From an uncultured Flavobacteriaceae bacterium (lineage in GTDB: Bacteria > Bacteroidota > Bacteroidia > Flavobacteriales > Flavobacteriaceae), in contig CALSUE010000001.1 of assembly GCA_943789455.1 (NCBI GenBank), positions 884,001 to 948,000 on the forward strand: DNA of 64,000 bases. The letters run 5' to 3'. Both the position numbers and the translations under genes were made by a program. The notes beneath the pieces are model-generated. The model searched no databases. It was not told where the DNA came from and saw only the letters and a list, made by a program, of their open reading frames with translations. This document shows, piece by piece, positions 19,451-31,099 of this stretch (position 1 is its first letter; each line of letters opens with the position of its first letter).

Positions 19451-19458
19451 TACATTTG
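19451..19458 (+). promoter_or_regulatory. -7 promoter element directly before trmD
   Basis: TACATTTG fits TAnnTTTG and ends 5 nt before the trmD ATG at 19464, predicting a leaderless transcript. Confidence 0.45.
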
Positions 19459-19463
19459 CACCT

Positions 19464-20147
19464 ATGCGTATAGATATTATTTCAGCAGCACCCGATTTAT
19501 TAGAAAGCCCTTTTAATCATTCTATTGTAAAGAGAGCAAAAGAAAAAGGTCTGGCAAAAATTGTGATTCACGATTTAAGAACCTTTGGTCTGGGAAACTA
19601 CAAACAAATTGATGATACTCAATTTGGTGGTGGCGCAGGAATGGTATTAATGATTGAACCTATTTCTAAATGTATTGAAGTATTAAAAGCTGAACGTGTA
19701 TATGATGAAATAATATATATGACACCTGATGCTAAAACATTAAAACAATCTACGGCAAACACACTATCTCTTCAAAAAAATATTATAATTCTAACTGGTC
19801 ATTACAAAGGAGTAGATCAAAGAGTTCGAGATAAATACATAACAAAAGAAATTTCTATTGGTGACTATGTGTTAACTGGTGGAGAATTAGCTGCAGCTGT
19901 TTTAGTAGATAGTATTGTACGTTTAATTCCAGGGGTTATTGGAGATGAAACCTCTGCGCTAACTGATTCTTTTCAAGATAATTTATTATCACCTCCTGTA
20001 TATACAAGACCCTCAACTTATGAGGGAATGAAAGTTCCTGAAGTTTTATTATCTGGAAATTTTCCTAAAATAGACGAATGGAGATCTGAAAAAGCATATG
20101 AAAGAACACAACAAATTCGTCCAGACCTATTAGACGAAAACATGTAA
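19464..20147 (+). CDS. trmD: tRNA (guanine-37-N1)-methyltransferase TrmD
   Basis: Methylates G37 next to the anticodon of several tRNAs and so prevents +1 frameshifting. The SPOUT knot region carries [14 protein letters not shown] (about 112-125) and [14 protein letters not shown] (about 132-145). The C-terminal domain includes [10 protein letters not shown] and [10 protein letters not shown]. 227 residues is typical. trmD is usually next to rplS; here a membrane glycosyltransferase gene sits between them. Confidence 0.97.
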   Translation: MRIDIISAAPDLLESPFNHSIVKRAKEKGLAKIVIHDLRTFGLGNYKQIDDTQFGGGAGMVLMIEPISKCIEVLKAERVYDEIIYMTPDAKTLKQSTANTLSLQKNIIILTGHYKGVDQRVRDKYITKEISIGDYVLTGGELAAAVLVDSIVRLIPGVIGDETSALTDSFQDNLLSPPVYTRPSTYEGMKVPEVLLSGNFPKIDEWRSEKAYERTQQIRPDLLDENM

Positions 20148-20170
20148 TCCTTTATGAAAGACCTAATAAT

Positions 20171-21649
20171 TTGAAAAAAATAACTTTATTTTTAAAAAAT
20201 AATACTGCAATTTCTTGGGTTGTAGGATTTCAATTATTTCGCTTTTTATTATTACCATTTATGGGGCTAATGCCTCAAGATGCCTATTATTACTTATACG
20301 GTCAAAATCTTTCACTTTCTTATTTTGATCATCCAGGAATGATTGGATACATTTTAAGAATTTTCACAGATGTATTGGGTCAATCTGTTTATGTTATTAA
20401 ACTTGCCGATTTTACAATAACTTCAATAACCATTCTTAGTTTTTACAAATTAGCTACTCTTTTTCTTTCAAAGCACCGATTGTTTAGGAGTTTAGTTTTA
20501 TTTTCATCTACAATTTTCATATCTATTCTATCCTTTAATTCTACACCTGATGTTCCTTTACTACTGTTTTGGACCTTAACTATTATATTCCTTTATAAAG
20601 CAATTTTTGAAGAAAAAAAATGGTATTGGATACTAGCCGGAATATCCATGGGGTTAGCATTTAATAGTAAATACACTGCCCTACTATTACATATTGGGGT
20701 CCTTGGTTTTCTTATTTTTTCTTCTAAATATAGAAAATTATTGATTTCCCCGTGGTTATGGTTAGGGATTATTATATCTATAGCAGTAACCTTTCCGGTT
20801 TGGTGGTGGAACTATCAAAATGAATTTGCTTCTTTTGCTTTTCAGTCTTCAGAAAGAACAAACTCAATAAGTAAATTTGAAATAAAACCCTTATTGTTTT
20901 TTGGAACAATTGGACATCAGTTAATATTATTACTTCCAATTTTATTTAGTGTATTTGTAGTTTTTTCCTTCAAACACATCAAAAAAGCACTTATAAAATT
21001 TAAATTACCTAGTGAAAAAACTCTTTTTTTATTAGCATTCTTTATACCAACATTTATCGGTTTTTTTGTTATCAGTCCTATCTATTGGGTAAAATTAAAC
21101 TGGATGATGCCATCATACATAACAGGAACAATTATTGCTGGAATGTATATTTCAAAAAAACTATTAAAAACTCAACTTATTATTGCTGTAATATTTCATA
21201 TAGCAATTGCAAGCCAAGTTGTTTTTTATTTTGTACCCATCAATAGCGACGACACCTGGGTGAGTTGGAGAGAACTTGGCGAGGAAGTTGAAGAAATCTC
21301 GAAAAATGATACCCAAGCATTTATCTTTTCGATGGATGGATATAAAACCGCTGCACAACTTCGATTTTTTACATCAAAAACTATTTTTGCTCAAAATGTA
21401 ATAGACCAACCCGCACTTCAATTCGATTATTTAGGAGATAAAATGGAGGATTATAGGGGCCGTAATGCTTTTTATATAGATTCTGATAAAAGAAATAGAA
21501 ACAAAGAAAAGCTCGGGAAGCTCCCAGTGGGAATTAAGCCCTATTTTAAATCCTATGTTGAATTAGACCCAATCATTGTTAATAAAGGTACCCTTAAAGA
21601 ACGAAAGTTCTGGGTGTTCTATTGTAAAGATTACCAACCGAAAAAATAA
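20171..21649 (+). CDS. Membrane glycosyltransferase, GT39/PMT-like
   Basis: A polytopic glycosyltransferase of the dolichyl-phosphate-mannose mannosyltransferase type, with around ten hydrophobic helices and a soluble C-terminal domain from about residue 355. The N-terminal loop contains MPQDAYYYLYGQN and the acidic SYFDHPGM, consistent with the catalytic Asp region of the C-type fold (family knowledge). The donor is probably a polyprenyl-phosphate sugar; the acceptor is unknown (lipid A, glycan or protein). It starts with TTG at 20171, 23 bp after trmD, so it is probably co-transcribed. It interrupts the common trmD-rplS arrangement. Confidence 0.85.
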   Translation: MKKITLFLKNNTAISWVVGFQLFRFLLLPFMGLMPQDAYYYLYGQNLSLSYFDHPGMIGYILRIFTDVLGQSVYVIKLADFTITSITILSFYKLATLFLSKHRLFRSLVLFSSTIFISILSFNSTPDVPLLLFWTLTIIFLYKAIFEEKKWYWILAGISMGLAFNSKYTALLLHIGVLGFLIFSSKYRKLLISPWLWLGIIISIAVTFPVWWWNYQNEFASFAFQSSERTNSISKFEIKPLLFFGTIGHQLILLLPILFSVFVVFSFKHIKKALIKFKLPSEKTLFLLAFFIPTFIGFFVISPIYWVKLNWMMPSYITGTIIAGMYISKKLLKTQLIIAVIFHIAIASQVVFYFVPINSDDTWVSWRELGEEVEEISKNDTQAFIFSMDGYKTAAQLRFFTSKTIFAQNVIDQPALQFDYLGDKMEDYRGRNAFYIDSDKRNRNKEKLGKLPVGIKPYFKSYVELDPIIVNKGTLKERKFWVFYCKDYQPKK

Positions 21650-21682
21650 CTTGAATAGGTTTTATATCCTAAATTAAATTCT

Positions 21683-21690
21683 TAGATTTG
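21683..21690 (+). promoter_or_regulatory. -7 promoter element of rplS
   Basis: TAGATTTG matches TAnnTTTG. A start near 21696 would give a 5' leader of about 66 nt before the rplS ATG. Confidence 0.5.
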
Positions 21691-21695
21691 CACTC

Positions 21696-21761
21696 GCTAA
21701 AATTAACCTCTGACGAAAATCGTGAAAGTTAGTTATAGAAAATATTTTAAATCAACTAGAA
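21696..21761 (+). promoter_or_regulatory. Possible structured L19 leader
   Basis: The leader can fold as nested stems: TAAC (21704-21707) with GTTA (21728-21731), an asymmetric internal loop CTCTG/GAAA, and ACGA (21713-21716) with TCGT (21720-21723). Such hairpins with internal loops are used for r-protein autoregulation. It is a candidate only. Confidence 0.4.
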
Positions 21762-22112
21762 ATGGAATCTTTAGTAAAATTTGTACAAGACGAATTTGTA
21801 ACAAGAAATGAAAACCCAGAATTCTCAGCAGGAGATACTATCACAGTATTTTACGAAATTAGAGAAGGAGAAAAAGTTAGAACTCAGTTTTTCAAAGGTG
21901 TTGTTATCCAAAAGAGAGGTACAGGGTCATCAGAAACTTTTACAATTAGAAAAATGTCTGGTACAGTGGGTGTAGAAAGAATATTTCCAACAAACCTACC
22001 TTCTATCCAAAAAATTGAAGTTAATAAAAGAGGTAAAGTTAGAAGAGCACGTATTTACTACTTTAGAAATCTTACCGGTAAAAGAGCAAGAATTCAAGAA
22101 AAAAGACGTTAA
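21762..22112 (+). CDS. rplS: Ribosomal protein L19 (bL19)
   Basis: Large-subunit protein at the interface with the 30S subunit. The core F(S)AGDTITVFYEIREGEKVRTQ and the motif FKGVVIQKRGTGSSETFTIR are diagnostic, followed by GVERIFPTNLPSIQKIEV and a basic C-terminus with RRARIYYFRNLTGKRARI. 116 residues is normal. A strong terminator follows directly. Confidence 0.98.
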   Translation: MESLVKFVQDEFVTRNENPEFSAGDTITVFYEIREGEKVRTQFFKGVVIQKRGTGSSETFTIRKMSGTVGVERIFPTNLPSIQKIEVNKRGKVRRARIYYFRNLTGKRARIQEKRR

Positions 22113-22133
22113 TACTTCTTTTTTAAAATTATA

Positions 22134-22169
22134 CAAAAAAAGGGCTTCATTTCATGAAGCCCTTTTTTT
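22134..22169 (+). terminator. Rho-independent terminator of rplS
   Basis: Stem AGGGCTTCAT (22141-22150) with ATGAAGCCCT (22154-22163), a 3-nt loop, flanking A and T tracts; it follows the rplS stop by about 22 nt. Confidence 0.9.
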
Positions 22170-22228
22170 AATTAACAAATGTTGATAACAGGTGTTAGTA
22201 GTTTGTTGATTTCTAATTAGTTAAAAAA

Positions 22229-22259
22229 TTTGTAAATGTGAATTCTTAGTATATATTTG
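22229..22259 (+). promoter_or_regulatory. Full consensus Bacteroidota promoter in front of the candidate ncRNA
   Basis: TTTG at 22229-22232, exactly 19 nt of spacer, then TATATTTG at 22252-22259. This is the best complete -33/-7 pair I found in the window and it does not precede a protein gene. Confidence 0.75.
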
Positions 22260-22264
22260 AATCA

Positions 22265-22691
22265 TAGTTACAAAGCATAGCTTAAAATTTTCGAAAGGAA
22301 ATAGAACGCAAGCTAAGTAATTAAATAAAGTAACGTTCTTTATTTTCTGGAATACCCTTTCAAATGTTAGATTAGAGTTCAGGCTCTATTCAAAACAATT
22401 AGAAACAGTTGAGTTATGAAAATAACAAAACTCTACTAAAAGAAGTTTTACTTAATGTAATACGAACTTGAAGAGTAAACCAGATGGAATTTCACCAAGT
22501 TGAACTGAGGCTAAGGCCAAGGAGAAACGAAGTTCCAATCTGAGTCTAACAAAGAAACAGTTCCTTTGTTTAAAAGAAACATAGAGTCATATCTCTATTT
22601 GATTGTGTAGAAATACAAGTCATTGTTTACAATTAGTCTCTAAAGAAGCCATATCACTCAAGAAATTGAATGATATGGCTTTTATTTTTTT
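22265..22691 (+). ncRNA. Candidate structured non-coding RNA, about 425 nt, family unrecognised
   Basis: The 730-bp gap between rplS and the isocitrate dehydrogenase gene holds no credible protein gene but has a consensus promoter (22229-22259) and a strong terminator ending at about 22691. Between them are many local hairpins: TAGCTT/AAGCTA (22278-22283 with 22310-22315), AATAAAG/CTTTATT (22324-22330 with 22338-22344), TAGAG/CTCTA (22373-22377 with 22384-22388), GTTAT-GAAA-ATAAC (22413-22426, GNRA-type tetraloop), AACTTG/CAAGTT (22465-22470 with 22496-22501), AACAAAG/CTTTGTT (22548-22554 with 22564-22570) and ATAGAG/CTCTAT (22581-22586 with 22593-22598). I looked for RNase P, tmRNA, SRP and 6S hallmarks and did not find them. 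A 19-codon frame from ATG 22484 exists but is not convincing. Confidence 0.65.
22647..22691 (+). terminator. Terminator of the candidate ncRNA
   Basis: AGCCATATCA (22647-22656) pairs with TGATATGGCT (22671-22680); after one mismatch the stem continues with TCAA/TTGA around a GAAA loop. A T-rich tract follows. Confidence 0.88.
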
Positions 22692-22768
22692 AAATATTTT
22701 CATAATTAAAGGTTAAAAAAATCTATAAATTTAATCAAGCTAACTTCGTTAAATGCCACTATAATTCT

Positions 22769-22776
22769 TAAATTTG
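22769..22776 (+). promoter_or_regulatory. -7 promoter element of the isocitrate dehydrogenase gene
   Basis: TAAATTTG matches TAnnTTTG, with TTCG 20 nt upstream as a weak -33 element. The predicted leader to ATG 22847 is about 65 nt. Confidence 0.5.
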
Positions 22777-22810
22777 CCCTGCTTTTAAGCAAAAAGTAAT
22801 TTTAAAATGA

Positions 22811-25072
<2,262 letters not shown>

Positions 25073-25092
25073 AGGAAATACAACTAGTAATC

Positions 25093-25126
25093 AAAAGAGT
25101 GCAATATTGCACTCTTTTTTTTTAGA
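25093..25126. terminator. Palindromic terminator after icd
   Basis: A perfect palindrome centred near 25105 (half-site AAAAGAGTGCAAT) followed by a run of T; it can fold into a 10-11-bp stem. Confidence 0.88.
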
Positions 25127-25189
25127 TTTAATTAATTTCCACCTATTTTTACCAAAGAGTTATAGTAAAATCTTTTTTTTAAAATTATC

Positions 25190-25999
25190 ATGAGTGATAA
25201 AAAAACTACTGAACAGGATTCTAATTACAATCATTTAGAAAAAATGTCTTTATCTGAATTATTGACTAATATCAATAATGAAGATAAAACTGTAGCTTTT
25301 GCAGTGGAAAAAGCAATCCCTCAAATTAAATCTCTAATAAAACAAATAATTGAAAAATTAAATAAAGGAGGACGATTATTTTATATTGGAGCTGGTACAA
25401 GCGGACGATTAGGAATTTTAGATGCCTCTGAGTGCCCTCCCACTTTTGGAGTGTCACATGAGTTGGTAAAAGGATTGATAGCAGGAGGTGATGTAGCCAT
25501 AAGAAAAGCAGTAGAATTTGCAGAAGATTCTACAACACAGGGCTGGAAAGATTTACTAGAGTATAATATTTCGTCAAACGATGTGGTAGTAGGAATAGCG
25601 GCGTCTGGAACTACTCCTTATGTAATTTCTGCGATAGAAATGTGTAATAAATATAATATTATTACAGGGTGTATTACGTGTAATGAAAACGCTCCTTTGT
25701 GTGTAGCTGCTAAATTCCCAATAGAAGTAGTAGTAGGTCCAGAGTTTGTTACAGGGAGTTCTAGAATGAAAGCAGGAACAGCTCAAAAAATGGTTTTAAA
25801 TATCATTTCAACAGCTACGATGATTACCTTAGGAAAGGTAAAAGGAAATAAAATGGTAGACATGCAATTATCCAATCATAAATTAGTTACTAGAGGTATC
25901 AATATGATCTGTGAAGAATTATCTATCAGTTCATCTGAAGCTAATATATTATTGGAAAAATATGGTAGTGTTAGAAAAGCAATTGAAAACTATAAATAA
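25190..25999 (+). CDS. murQ: N-acetylmuramic acid 6-phosphate etherase MurQ
   Basis: Cleaves the lactyl ether of MurNAc-6-phosphate, giving GlcNAc-6-phosphate and lactate, so that wall fragments can be recycled. The SIS domain shows IGAGTSGRLGILDASECPPTFG-type sequence near residues 66-86 and the motif FVTGSSRMKAGTAQK (about 185-199). 269 residues is at the short end but complete. It overlaps the next small membrane protein gene by one base. No MurNAc kinase or transporter gene is nearby, so the rest of the recycling route must lie elsewhere. Confidence 0.95.
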   Translation: MSDKKTTEQDSNYNHLEKMSLSELLTNINNEDKTVAFAVEKAIPQIKSLIKQIIEKLNKGGRLFYIGAGTSGRLGILDASECPPTFGVSHELVKGLIAGGDVAIRKAVEFAEDSTTQGWKDLLEYNISSNDVVVGIAASGTTPYVISAIEMCNKYNIITGCITCNENAPLCVAAKFPIEVVVGPEFVTGSSRMKAGTAQKMVLNIISTATMITLGKVKGNKMVDMQLSNHKLVTRGINMICEELSISSSEANILLEKYGSVRKAIENYK

Positions 26000-26244
26000 T
26001 GCCTATAAATCAAGATTTAGCAGCTAAAGGATTTAGAAAATTATTAATTTTATTAGGATTACTAATTGCATCTCCTTTACTATTGACAATTTCCTTTAAA
26101 GCCATAAAAATATATAAAGAAGGTTATCTTTTTTACATTAGTATTCTAGGAATTGTTCTAGCAGCAATTCTAACTTTTTTTACACTTTTTTTTGCATTCA
26201 AAACCTTTAAAACATTAATAGACGCTCTTTTTTCTGAAAAATAA
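25999..26244 (+). CDS. Small two-helix membrane protein, possibly DUF6095
   Basis: An 81-residue protein with two strongly hydrophobic segments (about residues 15-32 and 43-68) and a basic N-terminus, overlapping murQ by one base. Size and layout resemble the DUF6095 family of Flavobacteriaceae, though I cannot confirm it. Function is unknown; coupling to murQ is conserved enough in style to suggest a true gene. Confidence 0.7.
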   Translation: MPINQDLAAKGFRKLLILLGLLIASPLLLTISFKAIKIYKEGYLFYISILGIVLAAILTFFTLFFAFKTFKTLIDALFSEK

Positions 26245-26311
26245 TTATGTTTTAATAAGTTTACAAATTATTAAAAAAAGTAAGAATTGAAAATAGATAT
26301 TTCATTTCTTG

Positions 26312-28003
26312 TTATCGAATCAATTTTTTGTATTTAATCCTCTTAGGCATTAAATCTCCTCCCAAACGTTTCTTTTTATTTTCCTCATATTCTGAGAAGG
26401 AACCTTCAAAGAAATAGACCTGACTATCACCTTCAAAAGCTAAGATATGAGTACAAACTCTATCTAAAAACCATCTATCATGACTAATTACAACTGCACA
26501 ACCAGCAAAATTTTCTAATCCTTCTTCTAAAGCTCGTAGAGTATTTACGTCTAAATCGTTAGTAGGTTCATCTAATAATAAAACATTACCCTCTTCTTTT
26601 AGCGTCATCGCAAGATGCAACCTATTTCTTTCTCCTCCAGAAAGTGTACTAACTTTTTTATTTTGTTCACTTCCAGAGAAATTAAAACGACTTAGATAAG
26701 CTCTAGAATTGACTTGTTTTCCACCCATCATCACTAAATCTTGTCCATCAGAGAAATTCTCCCAAATAGATTTTCCTGCATCAATATTTGAATGAGCTTG
26801 GTCAACGTAGGCAATCTTTGCAGTTTCACCAACGTTAAAACTTCCTTTATCTGCATTTTCTTCACCCATAATCATTTTAAAAATAGTGGTTTTACCAGCA
26901 CCGTTAGGTCCAATAATTCCTACTATTCCAGCTTGAGGTAAATTAAATTCTAAATTTTCATATAATAATTTGTCTCCATAAGCTTTCGACACGTTAGAGG
27001 CTTCAATTACATTATTTCCAAGACGAGGGCCATTTGGAATAAATATCTCTAGTTTTTCTTCCTGTTGTTTTTGATCCTGACTCATCAAACGCTCATAACT
27101 TTTAAGACGAGCTTTCTGCTTGGTTTGCCTTCCTTTTGCTCCCTGCCTTACCCACTCTAACTCTCGTTCTAAGGTTTTTTGACGTTTAGACGCTGTATTG
27201 CTTTCTTGTGCAAGTCTTTTAGATTTTTGATCTAACCATGATGAATAGTTCCCTTTCCATGGAATTCCTTCTCCTCTATCTAATTCTAAAATCCAACCCG
27301 CTACATTATCTAAAAAATACCTATCATGAGTAACTGCGATAACGGTTCCTTTATATTGGGCTAAATGATGTTCTAACCAATGAACAGATTCTGCATCTAG
27401 ATGATTTGTTGGTTCATCTAATAATAAGATTTCAGGTTCTTGAAGAAGTAATCTACACAGGGCAACTCTTCTTTTTTCACCACCAGATAACACGGCTATC
27501 TTTTTATCAGAATCAGGTGTTCTTAGGGCATCCATCGCAATATTTAACTTGGTGTCTAATTCCCAAGCATTACAGGCGTCAATTTTATCTTGTAAGTCTG
27601 CTTGTTGCGCCATTAGTTTATCCATTCTATCTGCATCAGAATAAACTTCTTCTAATCCAAATAAATCGTTTATTTTATTATATTCTTCCAATATAGCTAC
27701 AGTCTCTGCAACCCCCTCTTTAACTACCTCCATTACCGTTTTTTCTGGATCTAATTTTGGTTCTTGCTCTAAGTATCCTACTTTATAACCAGGGGAAAAA
27801 GTTACATCTCCTTGAAAGTTTTTTTCAACTCCAGCTATAATTTTTAAAAGTGTAGACTTCCCAGATCCGTTTAATCCAAGTATTCCAATTTTAGCCCCGT
27901 AGAAGAAGCTTAAATAAATATTCTTTAAAACTTGTTTGTTTGTACTTTGGTAGGTTTTATTAACTCCTGACATGGAGAAAATAACTTTTTTATCATCAGA
28001 CAT
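26312..28003 (-). CDS. ettA: Energy-dependent translational throttle protein EttA
   Basis: A soluble ABC-F ATPase that binds the ribosomal E site and gates the first steps of elongation according to energy state. It has two ABC domains: Walker A GLNGSGKST with signature SGGEKRRVAL, and Walker A GPNGAGKTT with signature SGGERNRLHL. The inter-domain linker is the highly charged region with KGRQTKQKARLKSYERLM. 563 residues and the C-terminal RIKYKKL fit EttA rather than Uup or resistance ABC-F proteins. No membrane helices are present. Confidence 0.95.
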   Translation of the reverse strand: MSDDKKVIFSMSGVNKTYQSTNKQVLKNIYLSFFYGAKIGILGLNGSGKSTLLKIIAGVEKNFQGDVTFSPGYKVGYLEQEPKLDPEKTVMEVVKEGVAETVAILEEYNKINDLFGLEEVYSDADRMDKLMAQQADLQDKIDACNAWELDTKLNIAMDALRTPDSDKKIAVLSGGEKRRVALCRLLLQEPEILLLDEPTNHLDAESVHWLEHHLAQYKGTVIAVTHDRYFLDNVAGWILELDRGEGIPWKGNYSSWLDQKSKRLAQESNTASKRQKTLERELEWVRQGAKGRQTKQKARLKSYERLMSQDQKQQEEKLEIFIPNGPRLGNNVIEASNVSKAYGDKLLYENLEFNLPQAGIVGIIGPNGAGKTTIFKMIMGEENADKGSFNVGETAKIAYVDQAHSNIDAGKSIWENFSDGQDLVMMGGKQVNSRAYLSRFNFSGSEQNKKVSTLSGGERNRLHLAMTLKEEGNVLLLDEPTNDLDVNTLRALEEGLENFAGCAVVISHDRWFLDRVCTHILAFEGDSQVYFFEGSFSEYEENKKKRLGGDLMPKRIKYKKLIR

Positions 28004-28031
28004 TTAATGGTAATTTAAAAATTTAATAAAA

Positions 28032-28208
28032 CTAAACTCTTCCTTTTAGTGCATTGAAGACCCATGCAATGGCAAAAAAACCAACTCCTACTGATGCAAA
28101 ACCCCAACCTGCAACATCATCATATCTGAAAGCCCCAAGGCCTATTAGTGCCAGACCTACAATAATCATAATAATAGTGGCCCATGCTAAAACTCCATTT
28201 TTATCCAT
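28032..28208 (-). CDS. CAL67264-type small membrane protein
   Basis: A short gene of 58 residues starting MDKNGVLAWATIIMIIVGLA and ending FNALKGRV. It has two hydrophobic helices separated by FRYDDVAGWG. This pattern matches the CAL67264 family of small flavobacterial membrane proteins as I know it; the function is unknown. It is 28 bp upstream of ettA on the same strand, so the two may be co-transcribed. Confidence 0.8.
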   Translation of the reverse strand: MDKNGVLAWATIIMIIVGLALIGLGAFRYDDVAGWGFASVGVGFFAIAWVFNALKGRV

Positions 28209-28360
28209 TGGTAGTAATTTAAGTAACTAAAATTATAAAAATTTTAGTATTTGGTTATAAGACAAATGTCGACATTTTTTTGAAGTTATACTATTCAAGA
28301 AATGGTATTTTGTTCCATAGGAAATTTGTTGGATGGGTCATCAATAAATATTTTACCAAA

Positions 28361-30391
<2,031 letters not shown>

Positions 30392-30416
30392 TTAATTAAA
30401 TACTATGCATGCATAA

Positions 30417-30430
30417 TATATTGCAATATA
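30417..30430. promoter_or_regulatory. Palindrome upstream of fadH, candidate MarR operator
   Basis: TATATTGCAATATA is a perfect 14-bp inverted repeat 32 bp upstream of the fadH start codon, next to a second palindrome ATGCATGCAT at 30405-30414. The TTGCAA core is common in MarR-family operators. Confidence 0.5.
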
Positions 30431-30488
30431 ATCACTTTTTATGGATTAAAGAATTTTTAAAAAAATATGGAATTTAAATACGATATTA

Positions 30489-30926
30489 CTACCTCAACTT
30501 ATCTAATAACCTACTGAGATCTATTGCTTCCTCTTCCGAGAGATTATCTAAAAAGTTTAAATTTGAAATCAAATCAATACTTTTTAATAGGTTAAGACCT
30601 TTTAAATTTATCCCAATAAAAACAACTCTTCTGTCTTGAACACAACGAACTCTATCAATCAGTTTTTTCTCACATAACTTATCCATTAAACGCGTAGTAT
30701 TTGGAGCTCTATCTATCATTCTATCTTTTATTACATGAACTTTCACAGGCTTGTTCGCTCCCCTTAATATCCTTAAAATATTATACTGTTGAGGAGATAT
30801 CTCATAGGTTCTAAAAAATTCATTTTCAAGACTATTAATCCAGTTAGCAGTATACTTTATATTAACTAAAGCTTTTATTTTATTATTCTCAAATCTAGAA
30901 TTTATGTCTTTGGATATATCTCCCAT
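30489..30926 (-). CDS. MarR family transcriptional regulator
   Basis: A 145-residue winged-helix regulator: helix-turn-helix and wing from about residue 50 to 105 (YNILRILRGANKPVKVHVIK, then DRRVVFIGINLKGLNLL). MarR proteins bind palindromes as dimers and are released by ligands, often aromatic or acyl compounds. It is divergent from an acyl-CoA carboxylase gene and upstream of fadH on its own strand, so it may control one or both; inverted repeats occur in both gaps. Start ATG at 30926 gives MGDISKDINSRF. Confidence 0.9.
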   Translation of the reverse strand: MGDISKDINSRFENNKIKALVNIKYTANWINSLENEFFRTYEISPQQYNILRILRGANKPVKVHVIKDRMIDRAPNTTRLMDKLCEKKLIDRVRCVQDRRVVFIGINLKGLNLLKSIDLISNLNFLDNLSEEEAIDLSRLLDKLR

Positions 30927-31069
30927 GATTTTAACCCATTTAATGAAAAATTAAAAAGTCATATTAATTTGAAGTTAAAATTAAAAAAAAAGTTTTGGTT
31001 TCCAAGGAAAATAAACTCATAGTATTTAAATAAAGTTTACGACACATCATTGTATAAAAAAGACAAACT

Positions 31070-31088
31070 TTTGTAAATTCGCTACAAA
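31070..31088. promoter_or_regulatory. Inverted repeat before the acyl-CoA carboxylase gene
   Basis: TTTGTA, 7-nt spacer, TACAAA, ending 12 bp before the ATG at 31100. It is in the gap shared with marR and could be a repressor site, although the sequence differs from the fadH palindrome. Confidence 0.35.
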
Positions 31089-31099
31089 TACTACTTTTT

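Noticed and set aside
22484..22543. 19-codon frame in the candidate ncRNA
   Set aside because: Very short, no start context, and its codons coincide with paired stretches of the predicted RNA.
22265..22691. RNase P RNA, tmRNA, SRP or 6S RNA
   Set aside because: The GAGGAAAGTCC and ACAGAA regions of RNase P, the T-arm and CCA of tmRNA, and the apical SRP motif are absent. GTAAACC and AAGGCCAA stretches recall parts of RNase P but without the rest.
26245..26311. Terminator between the small membrane protein and ettA genes
   Set aside because: No stem of useful length is visible; only AT-rich sequence.
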